Shown here: positions 8,433-17,875 of the stretch, one piece after another
Layout of the letters: each line of letters starts with the position of its first letter
How positions within the stretch are numbered: position 1 is the first letter of the stretch
NCBI GenBank assembly: GCA_964464965.1
Contig: CAYXHM010000003.1
Span: 248,001-312,000 of the forward strand
Direction of reading: 5' to 3'
Source: UBA5543 sp964464965
GTDB taxonomy: Bacteria; Bacteroidota; Bacteroidia; Chitinophagales; Chitinophagaceae
Length of the DNA: 64,000 nt
Notes under the pieces: generated by a model
The model's database searches: none
The model's input: the letters and a program-made list of their open reading frames with translations, nothing else
What the model was told of the DNA's origin: nothing
Made by a program: the position numbers and the translations under genes

Positions 8433-9740
8433 GTGCCAGAAATAAAACATCCGGCAGGTACCCCGTACCTGTTGTACAGTGACGGTAAAGGAAATATATA
8501 TGAAGATACCAGTTTGTATGCCATAGGGCGCACAGGTTGGGATGCTATACCATTAGAGCAAACTGACTGGATAGAACTGCCCGATGGTGGTACTCTTTAT
8601 GAATTGCCGGACCGTCGGGGTATAGGTATAGATGTGCGTACGGGAGATATGCGCCTGTGTGAGAAAGGATGGGCTGTAGCTGCTTTTGTGCCCCCTGCAC
8701 ATACAAGCCTGTATATGGCTGCCTATGAGAGCCTGCCCGATGCACAGATACTCCCCTTATACTGCTACACTGCTGCCGGATGGCACAATGATAAATTTTA
8801 CGTTACAGCTGTACGTATAGAGCTGGATATACGCCAGGAAGCGGCAGGATATAATGAAGAAAAGATACAGGATGGTGTAAGGGATATGCTGGCCGCTTAC
8901 CCGCACAACAGGCTGGTAAAACATATCGCGGAAAATTGTGCGCTTACCTATCATTGTCCGGCTGCCAGGAATTATTTTATGGGTAGGTGGGAATGCCCCA
9001 TACCATCATCGCCGGCCTGCAATGCCAACTGTATTGGCTGCATATCATTTCAGCCGCAGGACGAGGAAATATATTCGCCGCAAGACAGGCTGATGTTTAA
9101 GCCTACTGCAGAAGAGATAGTAGAATATACTGTTCCTCACCTGCAAACTGCCCCATACCCAATAGTGAGTTTTGGCCAGGGTTGTGAGGGCGAACCATTG
9201 CTAATGTGGGAAACCATACTGCAAACAATAACACAGATACGCAAACATACACAGAGAGGCAGCATTAATATTAACACCAACGGCAGTAAGCCGGATGCGG
9301 TAGAAAAGCTGATGAAAGCCGGGCTGAATAGCATACGGGTAAGCACAAACTCTGTACGTAAAGAAATATATACAAAGTATTACCTGCCCAATAACTACCA
9401 GTTTGAAGATATAATAGAAAGCCTGCGCATTGTGCGTAAATATGGTGGATGGGCTTCTATCAACTACTTCGCTTTTGCAGGCATGACAGATAGCGTGGAT
9501 GAATATGAAGCACTGCGGGAAGTAATAAAATACACGGACCTGAGCATGATACAATGGCGCAATTTCAACATAGACCCCGACTGGTACCTGGGTAAAATTG
9601 GTGTGACGGATACAGGTGAATGCATGGGTATAAAACAAATGATGGAACTGATACAGGAAGAATTTCCGAAAGTGAAGTTTGGGTATTTCAACCCGCCGTC
9701 TGAAAGGATGGTGAATTATGATAATGATTTCGCACACTAG
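8433..9740 (+). CDS. Radical SAM protein
   Basis: A 435-residue protein with CNANCIGC at residues 196-203, the CX3CX2C motif that binds the [4Fe-4S] cluster of radical SAM enzymes. It is followed by the expected beta/alpha barrel signatures (SFGQGCEGEPLL, NINTNGS, IRVSTNS). About 190 residues precede the cluster motif, a long N-terminal extension that I cannot assign to a family. The start is GTG at 8433, just after a -7-like box; no ATG occurs near the N-terminus. It is monocistronic by position. Substrate unknown; peptide or nucleic-acid modification are both possible. Confidence 0.85.
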   Translation: MPEIKHPAGTPYLLYSDGKGNIYEDTSLYAIGRTGWDAIPLEQTDWIELPDGGTLYELPDRRGIGIDVRTGDMRLCEKGWAVAAFVPPAHTSLYMAAYESLPDAQILPLYCYTAAGWHNDKFYVTAVRIELDIRQEAAGYNEEKIQDGVRDMLAAYPHNRLVKHIAENCALTYHCPAARNYFMGRWECPIPSSPACNANCIGCISFQPQDEEIYSPQDRLMFKPTAEEIVEYTVPHLQTAPYPIVSFGQGCEGEPLLMWETILQTITQIRKHTQRGSININTNGSKPDAVEKLMKAGLNSIRVSTNSVRKEIYTKYYLPNNYQFEDIIESLRIVRKYGGWASINYFAFAGMTDSVDEYEALREVIKYTDLSMIQWRNFNIDPDWYLGKIGVTDTGECMGIKQMMELIQEEFPKVKFGYFNPPSERMVNYDNDFAH

Positions 9741-9796
9741 TATTTCAGCCTGCATATTAACGTTATCATTACAATCATTTTTTTTACTTTTAAATA

Positions 9797-10645
9797 ATGA
9801 CTACAGCTACACAGCAACCATTTAATGTAAAAGCAGCAGGCTGGACTGCTGTGGTACATGCATTGCTGCTGTTGCTTTTCTTTTTTATTACTTACCAGCC
9901 ACCTGCTATTGAACCTGTAGAAGAATTGGGCATAGAAGTAAACCTGGGTACATCTGCCGATGGTTATGGCACAGACCAGCCCATGGCGGTAGAAGCACCT
10001 GCGCCGAACAATGAGGCTGCTTCCAGCAGCAATAGTGCTGCGAATACAGACCTGCCGGCTAATATGGTAGAGAGTACTGAACCCGATGCCCCTGAGGTAA
10101 ATACCTCACCAGTGAAAAAGACGGTGAACATCAACAAAACAACACCAGAGAACAGTAACCGTAACCGCAACAGGAATGAACGTCCTGCTAATAATAGTAC
10201 TGCTACACCACAACCTAAAGCACGGTATGTATATGGTGGCAGCACAGGCACAGGCGGCAATAATGCAGCAACTAATGCTAAAGGTGGAAACGAGGGAAAT
10301 ACAAGCGGTAGTGGCGACCGTGGTGTACCGGGTGGTACACCGGGCGCTCCCAACTATAGTGGAACACCCGGCAAGGGTGGTGGCATCAGCCACAATATAA
10401 ATGGCCGTAGCATTGTTGCTTATCCACCACCTGAGGCTGAATTTAAAGAAGGTGGAAGAGTAACGGTGCGTATTACAGTTAACAGGCAGGGACAGATAAC
10501 TGATAAACGGGTGGTATCTTCAAGCAACGCCCAGATAAGGGAAATAGCGCTTAAGAAGGTCAGCAGCATACGTTTTAATAAAAGTGAATCGGCACCCGAA
10601 GAGCAGTTTGGGAATATTACCTTTGTATTCAAAACCAGGTCCTGA
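9797..10645 (+). CDS. TonB-like energy transducer
   Basis: A 282-residue protein with the TonB layout. A short cytoplasmic start is followed by one transmembrane helix (residues about 15-32), then a long Asn/Pro/Gly/Thr-rich periplasmic linker (about 50-205), then a C-terminal domain of about 75 residues with the TonB_C pattern (GGRVTVRITVNRQGQITDKRV...). TonB transmits proton-motive force to outer-membrane receptors such as the one encoded near 24.4-26.7 kb. ExbB/ExbD are not adjacent; in many Bacteroidota they lie just upstream of such a gene. FolC follows 11 nt downstream on the same strand. Confidence 0.78.
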   Translation: MTTATQQPFNVKAAGWTAVVHALLLLLFFFITYQPPAIEPVEELGIEVNLGTSADGYGTDQPMAVEAPAPNNEAASSSNSAANTDLPANMVESTEPDAPEVNTSPVKKTVNINKTTPENSNRNRNRNERPANNSTATPQPKARYVYGGSTGTGGNNAATNAKGGNEGNTSGSGDRGVPGGTPGAPNYSGTPGKGGGISHNINGRSIVAYPPPEAEFKEGGRVTVRITVNRQGQITDKRVVSSSNAQIREIALKKVSSIRFNKSESAPEEQFGNITFVFKTRS

Positions 10646-10656
10646 CGATTTTGAGC

Positions 10657-12009
10657 ATGCAACATTCCCCGCAATACCAGCAAACAGTCAATTATTTATA
10701 TGAGCAGTTGCCCATGTTTACACGCATTGGCGCGGCTGCTTTTAAGAAAGACCTGGTCAATACTACAAAGTTGTGTGATATGCTGCACAACCCACAACAG
10801 AAATTTAAAAGCATACATGTTGCCGGCACAAATGGCAAAGGCAGTGTTAGCCATATGCTAGCTGCTATATTCCAGGCGGCAGGTTACAAAACAGGCTTAT
10901 ATACCTCACCCCACCTGCTCGATTTCAGGGAGCGTATCAGGATAGATGGCGAACCCGTATCGCAACAATGGGTAGTGGATTTTGTAGCAGGGCATAAAGA
11001 ACAGATAGAAGAGATAGAACCTTCTTTTTTTGAGATAACAGTAGCAATGGCCTTCCAGGCATTTGCAGAGGCTGAAGTGGATATAGCTATTATTGAAACC
11101 GGCATGGGTGGCAGGCTGGATAGTACTAATGTTATAACACCCATATTGTCAGTTATTACAAATATCGGCTACGACCATATGGATTTCCTGGGTACAACAC
11201 TGGCGGAGATAGCAGGTGAAAAAGCCGGTATCATAAAGCAAGGCGTACCTGTAATAATTGGTGAACAGCATCCTGAAACGGAAAGGGTATTTTTTGAGCA
11301 TTCGGTGCATAAGCAGAGTGTTCTATACTTTGCTGAAAGCATGTGGGATATGGTACGCACGCAAACCAGCCTGCAATACCAGGGCTTTAAAACTATACAC
11401 CGTGCCCGCAGGGAAATGCACGATGTTTCTACTGACCTGCTGGGCAACTACCAGGCAGCTAATATAAAAACAGTACTGGCGGCCAGGGAAGTATTGATAT
11501 CTACGGGAATGGCAGACCTGCCGCTTGATGTAACATTGTCAGCATTATCTCGGGTAAAGAAACTCACAGGCCTGCGTGGGCGTTGGGATGTATTACAAAA
11601 TGAGCCACTTATAATTGCAGATGTGGCGCATAATGCTGCCGGCCTGGCAAACGCTATGCAACAGTGGGGTAATATAAAAGCTGCTACCCGCCATATAGTT
11701 ACCGGGTTTGTAAAAGATAAGGACATAAATGCGGCGTTGGCGCTGTATCCTAAAGATGCGGTTTATTATTTCTGCAATGCGGATATACCACGTGCATTAC
11801 CCGCCGCAAAATTGCAGGAAGCTGCGGCTGAATTTTCATTGCAGGGTAATGCATATAACAGTGTGGCAGATGCTGTGCAGGCCGCGAAGGCTACTATTAC
11901 AAAAGACGATGCATTGCTGATAACCGGCAGTGTATTTATTGTAGGCGAAGCTATCAGCTACCTGAATGTAAATAATGGGTTATTGTTTCCTGAAAACTTA
12001 CTGGCATAG
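10657..12009 (+). CDS. folC: Bifunctional dihydrofolate / folylpolyglutamate synthase
   Basis: A 450-residue Mur-ligase-family enzyme that adds glutamate to dihydropteroate and to tetrahydrofolates (ATP-dependent) in folate synthesis. Visible motifs are the P-loop GTNGKGS at 57-63, the folate-loop region YTSPHLLDFRERIRIDG, and the downstream GMGGRLDSTN and GYDH blocks typical of FolC. The length is normal for the family. I start it at the ATG at 10657; a TTG two codons earlier is possible. It is probably co-transcribed with the TonB-like gene and converges on the glycosylphosphotransferase gene with a gap of 5 nt. Confidence 0.95.
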   Translation: MQHSPQYQQTVNYLYEQLPMFTRIGAAAFKKDLVNTTKLCDMLHNPQQKFKSIHVAGTNGKGSVSHMLAAIFQAAGYKTGLYTSPHLLDFRERIRIDGEPVSQQWVVDFVAGHKEQIEEIEPSFFEITVAMAFQAFAEAEVDIAIIETGMGGRLDSTNVITPILSVITNIGYDHMDFLGTTLAEIAGEKAGIIKQGVPVIIGEQHPETERVFFEHSVHKQSVLYFAESMWDMVRTQTSLQYQGFKTIHRARREMHDVSTDLLGNYQAANIKTVLAAREVLISTGMADLPLDVTLSALSRVKKLTGLRGRWDVLQNEPLIIADVAHNAAGLANAMQQWGNIKAATRHIVTGFVKDKDINAALALYPKDAVYYFCNADIPRALPAAKLQEAAAEFSLQGNAYNSVADAVQAAKATITKDDALLITGSVFIVGEAISYLNVNNGLLFPENLLA

Positions 12010-12014
12010 CAGGG

Positions 12015-13439
12015 TTATTTACCCCTGCCCTGGAAGAGTACATTAAGCGTGTACATCATTATCTTGATGTCTAATGCAAGTGAGCAGTTTTCAATGTACA
12101 GCAGGTCGTATTTCATACGTTCTACCATTTCATTTACATTTTCTGCATAGCCAAACTGTACCATTCCCCACGATGTAAGGCCTGGTTTTACTTTGTGCAG
12201 GTATTTGTAATGCGGGTGTATGGCTATTATCTGGTCGATGAAATATTGCCTTTCCGGCCTTGGGCCCACAAGCGACATCTCTCCTTTCAGTATGTTGACA
12301 AACTGTGGCAGTTCATCTATACGCCACTTGCGCATGACCCTGCCCCAGGGTGTGATGCGTGGGTCTTCAGTGCTGGAAAGTGCGGGGCCATGCTGTTCTG
12401 CATTTACATACATAGACCGGAACTTGTAGATATAAAACGGCTTGCCGAACAAACCTATGCGTTGCTGTTTGTATATCAACGGGCCGGGAGAAGACAAACG
12501 TACTTTTATCAGTGCGAATAACAGCAAAGGAGAAAGTACAATAAGGGCAGATAAAGATGCTAATATATCCAGTACGCGTTTACACACCCGTTGCCAGTCC
12601 GGCATCAGGTCAGGATGAATATGGATAAGGACAGCGTCATATACATTGCTCGTTTTTACAGAGCCTGATATGATGTCATAAAGGTCCGGTTGTATCTTTA
12701 CCACTACCGGCCTGTAGCTGAGGCGGGTGATGATATTTTCCAGCAAATGATGTTCAGAAGTATCTACTCCTACAATCACCTCCTCTATTTCGTGTTCGTC
12801 TATTATTTGCTCCAGTTGCTCCAGGTTACCCAGTTGCGGCAGGTAGTTGCTCATGCCATTGCCGCTTTCTTTGGTTGAGTATATAAAGCCTTTAAAAACA
12901 TTGCCCAGTACCTTTGGGCTGCCACTTACTTTTTTATAAATGTCTATCGCTTTTTTATTGCCACCTATCATCAGGGTATTAAAGCCCACCTTACCTTCTA
13001 TCAGGTTGTTCTTAATGTGATTAAGCAACAGCAGGCGAGAAAACAATGTAGCGGCTGTATGTATAAACAGGTACCTGCCCGTAGTTCTGATAAAATAGGA
13101 ATAATCTTCGGCATCGTTAGCAAATATAGACAGCGCCACTATGATGCTGCCGAGTATACATGATATAAGCGTACGGTTTATTTCATCAAGACGGGATTTC
13201 CTGTATAAGTCAAAATAAGTACCGGAAAGCATATACAGTAGCAACCAGCCACCCGGTATTACTACCATACTCATCAGGTAGTCTTTAGCTCCGAAAATTT
13301 CCCAGGAATGCCAGAAGTCCAAATCGCCCAGCAGGTAATGGCGATAACCCCAAAATAATAACCATGCCGTTAATGCGGATATATAGTCAGCGACTACCAG
13401 CCATTTTATAGCATTTTGTTTGGCTTTTGTAAGGGGCAT
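12015..13439 (-). CDS. Exopolysaccharide polyprenyl glycosylphosphotransferase (WcaJ/WbaP type)
   Basis: A 474-residue membrane enzyme that transfers a sugar-1-phosphate onto undecaprenyl phosphate, the first committed step of exopolysaccharide or capsule repeat assembly. The N-terminal half has several transmembrane helices and a nucleotide-binding-like domain (MIGGNKKA, about residues 157-164). The C-terminal bacterial sugar transferase domain starts near residue 275 (KRVLDILASL) and contains YKFRSM, RKWRIDELPQ and the invariant SLVGPRPE. It is the last gene of a minus-strand group with a lipoprotein (6 nt apart) and an oxidoreductase. No Wzx/Wzy or other capsule genes are in the window. 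Confidence 0.92.
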   Translation of the reverse strand: MPLTKAKQNAIKWLVVADYISALTAWLLFWGYRHYLLGDLDFWHSWEIFGAKDYLMSMVVIPGGWLLLYMLSGTYFDLYRKSRLDEINRTLISCILGSIIVALSIFANDAEDYSYFIRTTGRYLFIHTAATLFSRLLLLNHIKNNLIEGKVGFNTLMIGGNKKAIDIYKKVSGSPKVLGNVFKGFIYSTKESGNGMSNYLPQLGNLEQLEQIIDEHEIEEVIVGVDTSEHHLLENIITRLSYRPVVVKIQPDLYDIISGSVKTSNVYDAVLIHIHPDLMPDWQRVCKRVLDILASLSALIVLSPLLLFALIKVRLSSPGPLIYKQQRIGLFGKPFYIYKFRSMYVNAEQHGPALSSTEDPRITPWGRVMRKWRIDELPQFVNILKGEMSLVGPRPERQYFIDQIIAIHPHYKYLHKVKPGLTSWGMVQFGYAENVNEMVERMKYDLLYIENCSLALDIKIMMYTLNVLFQGRGK

Positions 13440-13445
13440 CTCAGG

Positions 13446-14309
13446 TTAGTACGTTACTACTTTAATGTTGTCTATAGATACATATCCGGAAGATTGGCCT
13501 GCAGGTAACACTGCTTTTATCATCACCTTGTGGTCTTTACCTTTGTTAGCGCCTGTATAGGATGCCAGCTCTATGTAAATCTTCTTCCAGGTATCGCTGG
13601 CTTTTACAGCCCATATATATTGGGCAACATCTATACCGCTTTCCACGGTATTATATAAGCCCACCTCAAAATCTACACTTCCTTTGTAGTTGATCTCTAT
13701 GAACGATTCACCCTGTGGTATGGGAAAGCCTGTATTACTGATGCTTTCAGAAACGGGAAAGGCATCAGACAACTCTATCAAGCCTGAACCACCACCTTCA
13801 AATACATATTGTTTATCGGTAGTCCTGCGTATAGAGGTATCTTCAACCAATTCAGGATAACGTTGATTGAAAGAGTTACCTATCTCAAAATCTTCTTTAA
13901 AAGGGAACTTGGCAATATCCAGGTATGATGCAGTAGGTGTATAGTCCTGTACTTTTCCGGGGTTAGTTACCAGTGTAGTGGTATCGAACCTGTAAAATAC
14001 ATACTGGGGCTGCAGTGATACCAGTCCGTTGAGCCTGATGCCGGGAATGACGGAGATAATACCCTTGTCTCCTTCGGTAATTACCGGTACTTTACACGGA
14101 AGGTCAAATGCACCTACAGGATTATTATTATAGTATATCCACACGGAACTTATGCCGTGTGCAGCACTACCTTCTTTACCAGGCTCATTTATTTTAAAGT
14201 TGAATGAATCAATTTTTATATAGGTAGGTATGTCCTCTACCGGATTAATTACGTTACAACCTGCCCAAACTACCGGCGCCAATAAAAACAACAAAATTTT
14301 AAATCTCAT
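13446..14309 (-). CDS. Lipoprotein, beta-sandwich, possibly carbohydrate-binding
   Basis: A 287-residue predicted lipoprotein: signal peptide ending in a lipobox (VVWAGC, Cys 18), then an all-beta soluble region. The last 130 residues (...GLIELSDAFPV...SFIEINYKGSVDFEVGLY...WKKIYIELASYTG...SSGYVSIDNIKVVTY) resemble jelly-roll carbohydrate-binding modules. No catalytic motif. It sits 6 nt before the glycosylphosphotransferase gene, so a role in binding or exporting the polysaccharide is a reasonable inference but not shown. Orthologues with this neighbour would support that. Confidence 0.7.
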   Translation of the reverse strand: MRFKILLFLLAPVVWAGCNVINPVEDIPTYIKIDSFNFKINEPGKEGSAAHGISSVWIYYNNNPVGAFDLPCKVPVITEGDKGIISVIPGIRLNGLVSLQPQYVFYRFDTTTLVTNPGKVQDYTPTASYLDIAKFPFKEDFEIGNSFNQRYPELVEDTSIRRTTDKQYVFEGGGSGLIELSDAFPVSESISNTGFPIPQGESFIEINYKGSVDFEVGLYNTVESGIDVAQYIWAVKASDTWKKIYIELASYTGANKGKDHKVMIKAVLPAGQSSGYVSIDNIKVVTY

Positions 14310-14368
14310 CTGTGCAATAAATCTATATCACGTACGTTCAAAACGCTTTTTATGCAGCAATTATTGTG

Positions 14369-15355
14369 CTAAACATTATGTAACTCATTATGCAGGCTCA
14401 TTTTTTTGAGTATCTGGTGCGCTACATCCATGGCCTGGTAGCCATCGTAAACAGATACGCGTACCGGCTTGTCTTCTAAAATAGCTTTTGAAAACTCTTC
14501 AAGTTCCATACGGATGGAATTTACGGGCTTTATTTCAGGCATTTGTATGGATATTGTCTTTTGTTCGCCACCCGGCACATCTATGGGAAAATCAAACATG
14601 CCTTTTTCTGCATCGTCTGCCTTCAGCTTTATCACTTCCGTCTTTTTCTCTAAAAAATCTATCCCTATATAGGCATCGCGCTGAAACAAACGCATTTTCC
14701 GCATTTTCTTTATAGATATACGGCTGGATGTAAGATTGGCAACGCAACCGTTATCAAATTCTATTCTTGCATTGGCTATGTCTGCCGATTCGCTCACTAC
14801 CGATACGCCACTTGCAGAGATACGCCTTACAGGAGATTTCACCAGGTGCATCACAATGTCTATGTCGTGTATCATCAGGTCCAGTATTACAGACACGTCT
14901 GTGCCACGGGGGTTAAACTGTGCCAATCGGTGCGCTTCTATAAACAGGGGTTGCAGGCCATGTTCTTCCAGTGCCAGGTATGCGGGGTTGTACCGCTCCA
15001 CATGGCCCACCTGGCATTTTACATTGGCTTCTTTTACCAGTCTTACCAGTTCCTGGGCTTCTTCCAGCGATTGCGCAAGTGGTTTTTCAATAAAGATATG
15101 TTTGCCTGATAAAAGGCATTTTTTTGCTATTTCGTAGTGTGTTATGGTGGTAGATACTATGTCCAACGCGTCTGTCTGGTCTATCAGGGCATCCATACTG
15201 GTGTACCTTTCTATGCCAAATTCTCTGGCTACGGCAGCGGCTTTCTCATCATCAGGTTCGTAAAATCCCTTCAGCACTATGCCGGGTACCTCTTTCCATT
15301 GTTGAATATGGATTTTTCCAAGGTGGCCGGTTCCAAAAACGCCTATTTTTAGCAT
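14369..15355 (-). CDS. Gfo/Idh/MocA family NAD(P)-dependent oxidoreductase
   Basis: A 328-residue enzyme. The Rossmann motif GTGHLG (residues 8-13) is at the very start, the conserved EKPLA (about 94-98) follows, and the GFO_IDH_MocA C-terminal domain fills the rest. Members oxidise or reduce sugars, inositols or sugar nucleotides. I chose the ATG at 15355 because the dinucleotide fold begins there. A GTG at 15409 would add 18 residues and touch the RadC stop. The downstream lipoprotein and glycosylphosphotransferase suggest a sugar-nucleotide substrate (for example WlbA-like), which is inference. Confidence 0.88.
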   Translation of the reverse strand: MLKIGVFGTGHLGKIHIQQWKEVPGIVLKGFYEPDDEKAAAVAREFGIERYTSMDALIDQTDALDIVSTTITHYEIAKKCLLSGKHIFIEKPLAQSLEEAQELVRLVKEANVKCQVGHVERYNPAYLALEEHGLQPLFIEAHRLAQFNPRGTDVSVILDLMIHDIDIVMHLVKSPVRRISASGVSVVSESADIANARIEFDNGCVANLTSSRISIKKMRKMRLFQRDAYIGIDFLEKKTEVIKLKADDAEKGMFDFPIDVPGGEQKTISIQMPEIKPVNSIRMELEEFSKAILEDKPVRVSVYDGYQAMDVAHQILKKMSLHNELHNV

Positions 15356-15408
15356 GTTTGCCTTAATGTTAACTTTTTGTTGAGCCGCAAGATAGCAATA
15401 ATCAGGCA

Positions 15409-16098
15409 CTAAATCAGCCCTTCATCGGCCATGCTACAGTAGTTATTATCCCCAATTATCAGATGATCCAGCAATTTAATGTCCATAAGCGCGGCGGCTT
15501 CTTTTAGCTTATTTGTCATGGCTATATCTTCTTTGCTGGCTTTCAGGTTGCCCGATGGGTGATTATGTGCTACAATAAGCCTGGACGCACTGTTGAGCAG
15601 GGCGTTTTTCAGTATGATGCGTATATCTGCAACTGTGGATGTCAGTCCGCCCTGGCCAATGTTTTCAAGCCTGATGACACTGCTGGACTGGCTGAGGTAC
15701 AGCACGTAAAATACCTCGTGCCCCAGGTCGCGCAAAACAGGGATGAATATTTCTGCGGCATCTTTACTTTGTGTAATGGTCTGCCGCGAAAGCCCCGCCG
15801 ACATCTGCCGCCTGCGCCCCAGTTCTAAGGCGGCTGCGATAGTAATAGCCCTGGCTTCGCCTATGCCTTTGGTTTGTTGCAACTCCTTTACGCCAAGCCT
15901 GCCCAGGCTGTGCAGGTTGTTGTCCGCCAGTTTCAGGGTTTCGCGGGCCAGGTCCAGTGCGCTTTTTTCTTTGGTGCCGCTGGATATGAGGATGGCTAAT
16001 AATTCAGCATCGGATAACGCTGAGGGGCCTTTCTGAACTAGCTTTTCCCGCGGTCGTTCATCTTCAGCCCAGTTTTTTATACTATTCGACTGGTTCAT
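15409..16098 (-). CDS. radC: RadC-type JAB/MPN domain protein
   Basis: A 229-residue protein with the RadC layout: an N-terminal helix-hairpin-helix part (about residues 1-100) and a C-terminal JAB metalloprotease-like domain with HNHPSG at 178-183 and a following Asp at about 191 (HxHP...D zinc site). Named for an old DNA-repair assignment that has not held up; its true activity is unresolved. It begins the minus-strand group that continues 53 nt downstream with the oxidoreductase. Confidence 0.93.
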   Translation of the reverse strand: MNQSNSIKNWAEDERPREKLVQKGPSALSDAELLAILISSGTKEKSALDLARETLKLADNNLHSLGRLGVKELQQTKGIGEARAITIAAALELGRRRQMSAGLSRQTITQSKDAAEIFIPVLRDLGHEVFYVLYLSQSSSVIRLENIGQGGLTSTVADIRIILKNALLNSASRLIVAHNHPSGNLKASKEDIAMTNKLKEAAALMDIKLLDHLIIGDNNYCSMADEGLI

Positions 16099-16209
16099 TT
16101 ATACTGAAAACTACAAGTTTCTTGTTAAACAATCGCCATTGTTTATATACATATAGGGGCAAGTTTCACATTGTACCTTTAACTTAGCGCACTGAAACTA
16201 TTCTTTCAT

Positions 16210-17808
16210 TTGGAAAGCCACTGTACATACATACCATATAGCGAAACAGGTTTTTTTACACCGCTGGTGCTTGATTACCTGCAACAAAAGAAAGAGTTAC
16301 AGCCATTTTACACCTTTAACCCCGACGAGGCAGGTATAGATGCTGCCATAAAGGCCCGCGGGCAATTCCCTGTAAACAGGCAGCTATTAGTCCAGGTATT
16401 GCAAAAACAATATACAGGGTTGCAATGCGCAGATGCCGTAAAGGAAAATATAGAGGCGCTGAAACAGGAAACTACGTTTACCGTATGCACCGCCCACCAG
16501 CCTAATTTACTTACAGGTTACTTATACTTTATTTATAAAATAGCACATGCCATACAATTGGCTAATGCGCTGAATACCAAACACCCTGGTAAACGTTTTG
16601 TACCTGTTTATTATATGGGTAGTGAGGACAATGACCTGGCTGAACTAGGTGTTTTCCGCTACGGGGACAAAAAATATGTGTGGGATGCGGCCGGCCAAAC
16701 AGGTGCAGTAGGCAGGATGTATACAAAAAGCTTGCAAAAGCTGCTGGGAGAATTATTTAAAATAATAGGCCCGCCGGGTGAATATACTGAAGAGCTTAAA
16801 GAAATATTATCGCAGGCGTACCTGCATCATGATACCATAGGGAGTGCTACACGCTACCTGGTAAATGAACTCTTCGGGCGTTATGGATTAATTGTGTTAG
16901 ATGCAGACGAACCTGGTTTTAAAAGAGAAATACTGCCTGTATTAAAAGACGACCTGCTGCATCACACTGCAAACGGCATAGTAAAGGATGCGGCGGCAAA
17001 ACTGTCTGAAAATTATAGATCGCAGGCATACCCCAGGGACATAAACCTGTTTTACCTGGCAGATGGTATAAGGGAAAGGATAGAACGCGATGGAGATAAA
17101 TGGGTGGTGTTGAATAGTGATGTATCATGGAATGAGGAAGCCCTGCTGAAAGAGTTGGAACAGCATCCGGAGCGTTTCAGCCCAAATGTAATTTTAAGAG
17201 GTATTCTGCAGGAAAGTATATTGCCCGATGTTGCTTTTATAGGTGGGGGGGCAGAGGTAGCTTATTGGCTGCAATTAAAAGAACTGTTCAATCATTATAA
17301 AGTGTTTTATCCTGCTGTCGTATTAAGGCAATCTGCCCTTTGGATTGATAGCAGAGCTGCCGAATTGCAAAAGAAAGCGGGCCTGAGCACGAAAGACCTG
17401 TTTAAACCTGTTGATGTGTTGGCCCTTGAGTATGTGAATAATAATAGTAATGCAGAATGGCATACCGGAACCGAAGCTGCGGCATTTGAGGAATTGATAC
17501 ACCAACTGCGCGAAAAAGCAATCTCAATAGATACAACTTTAAAACCCGCTGCTGAAGCTGTATTAACTAAAATAAAATACCAGCTTACTTTGTTAGAGAA
17601 AAAAATGCTGCGTGCCGAGAAGAGGAAACATGACACCGAAATACAGCGGATAGGGAAAATTAAGGGTATATTATTCCCCAATAATTCTTTGCAGGAACGT
17701 TACTGTAACTTTATTGAGTTCTATCCGATATACGGGCATGATTTTTTAAATCAAGTACTGAAACATACATCGCCATACAATAAAGGTTTTATGGTCATAA
17801 CTGTATGA
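16210..17808 (+). CDS. bshC: Bacillithiol synthase (cysteine-adding enzyme)
   Basis: A 532-residue enzyme, normal length for BshC, which joins L-cysteine to GlcN-malate in the last step of bacillithiol synthesis. Family blocks visible: CTAHQPNLLTGYLYFIYK (about residues 95-112), PVYYMGSEDND, FGRYGLIVLDAD, and a long C-terminal coiled coil (about 420-500). The start is non-ATG: TTG at 16210 is the only start codon that keeps the N-terminus; the first internal Met lies far inside the domain. bshA and bshB are not nearby. The cell probably uses bacillithiol as its low-molecular-weight thiol. Confidence 0.93.
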   Translation: MESHCTYIPYSETGFFTPLVLDYLQQKKELQPFYTFNPDEAGIDAAIKARGQFPVNRQLLVQVLQKQYTGLQCADAVKENIEALKQETTFTVCTAHQPNLLTGYLYFIYKIAHAIQLANALNTKHPGKRFVPVYYMGSEDNDLAELGVFRYGDKKYVWDAAGQTGAVGRMYTKSLQKLLGELFKIIGPPGEYTEELKEILSQAYLHHDTIGSATRYLVNELFGRYGLIVLDADEPGFKREILPVLKDDLLHHTANGIVKDAAAKLSENYRSQAYPRDINLFYLADGIRERIERDGDKWVVLNSDVSWNEEALLKELEQHPERFSPNVILRGILQESILPDVAFIGGGAEVAYWLQLKELFNHYKVFYPAVVLRQSALWIDSRAAELQKKAGLSTKDLFKPVDVLALEYVNNNSNAEWHTGTEAAAFEELIHQLREKAISIDTTLKPAAEAVLTKIKYQLTLLEKKMLRAEKRKHDTEIQRIGKIKGILFPNNSLQERYCNFIEFYPIYGHDFLNQVLKHTSPYNKGFMVITV

Positions 17809-17875
17809 CAATGACATGTTTTAAGATTTCTTTAGCTAAGGTTTAATATATTTGTACACACATAACATACATTAT

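Noticed and set aside
9201..9755. 184-codon minus-strand frame opposite the radical SAM gene
   Set aside because: Shadow of a gene with intact cluster motif.
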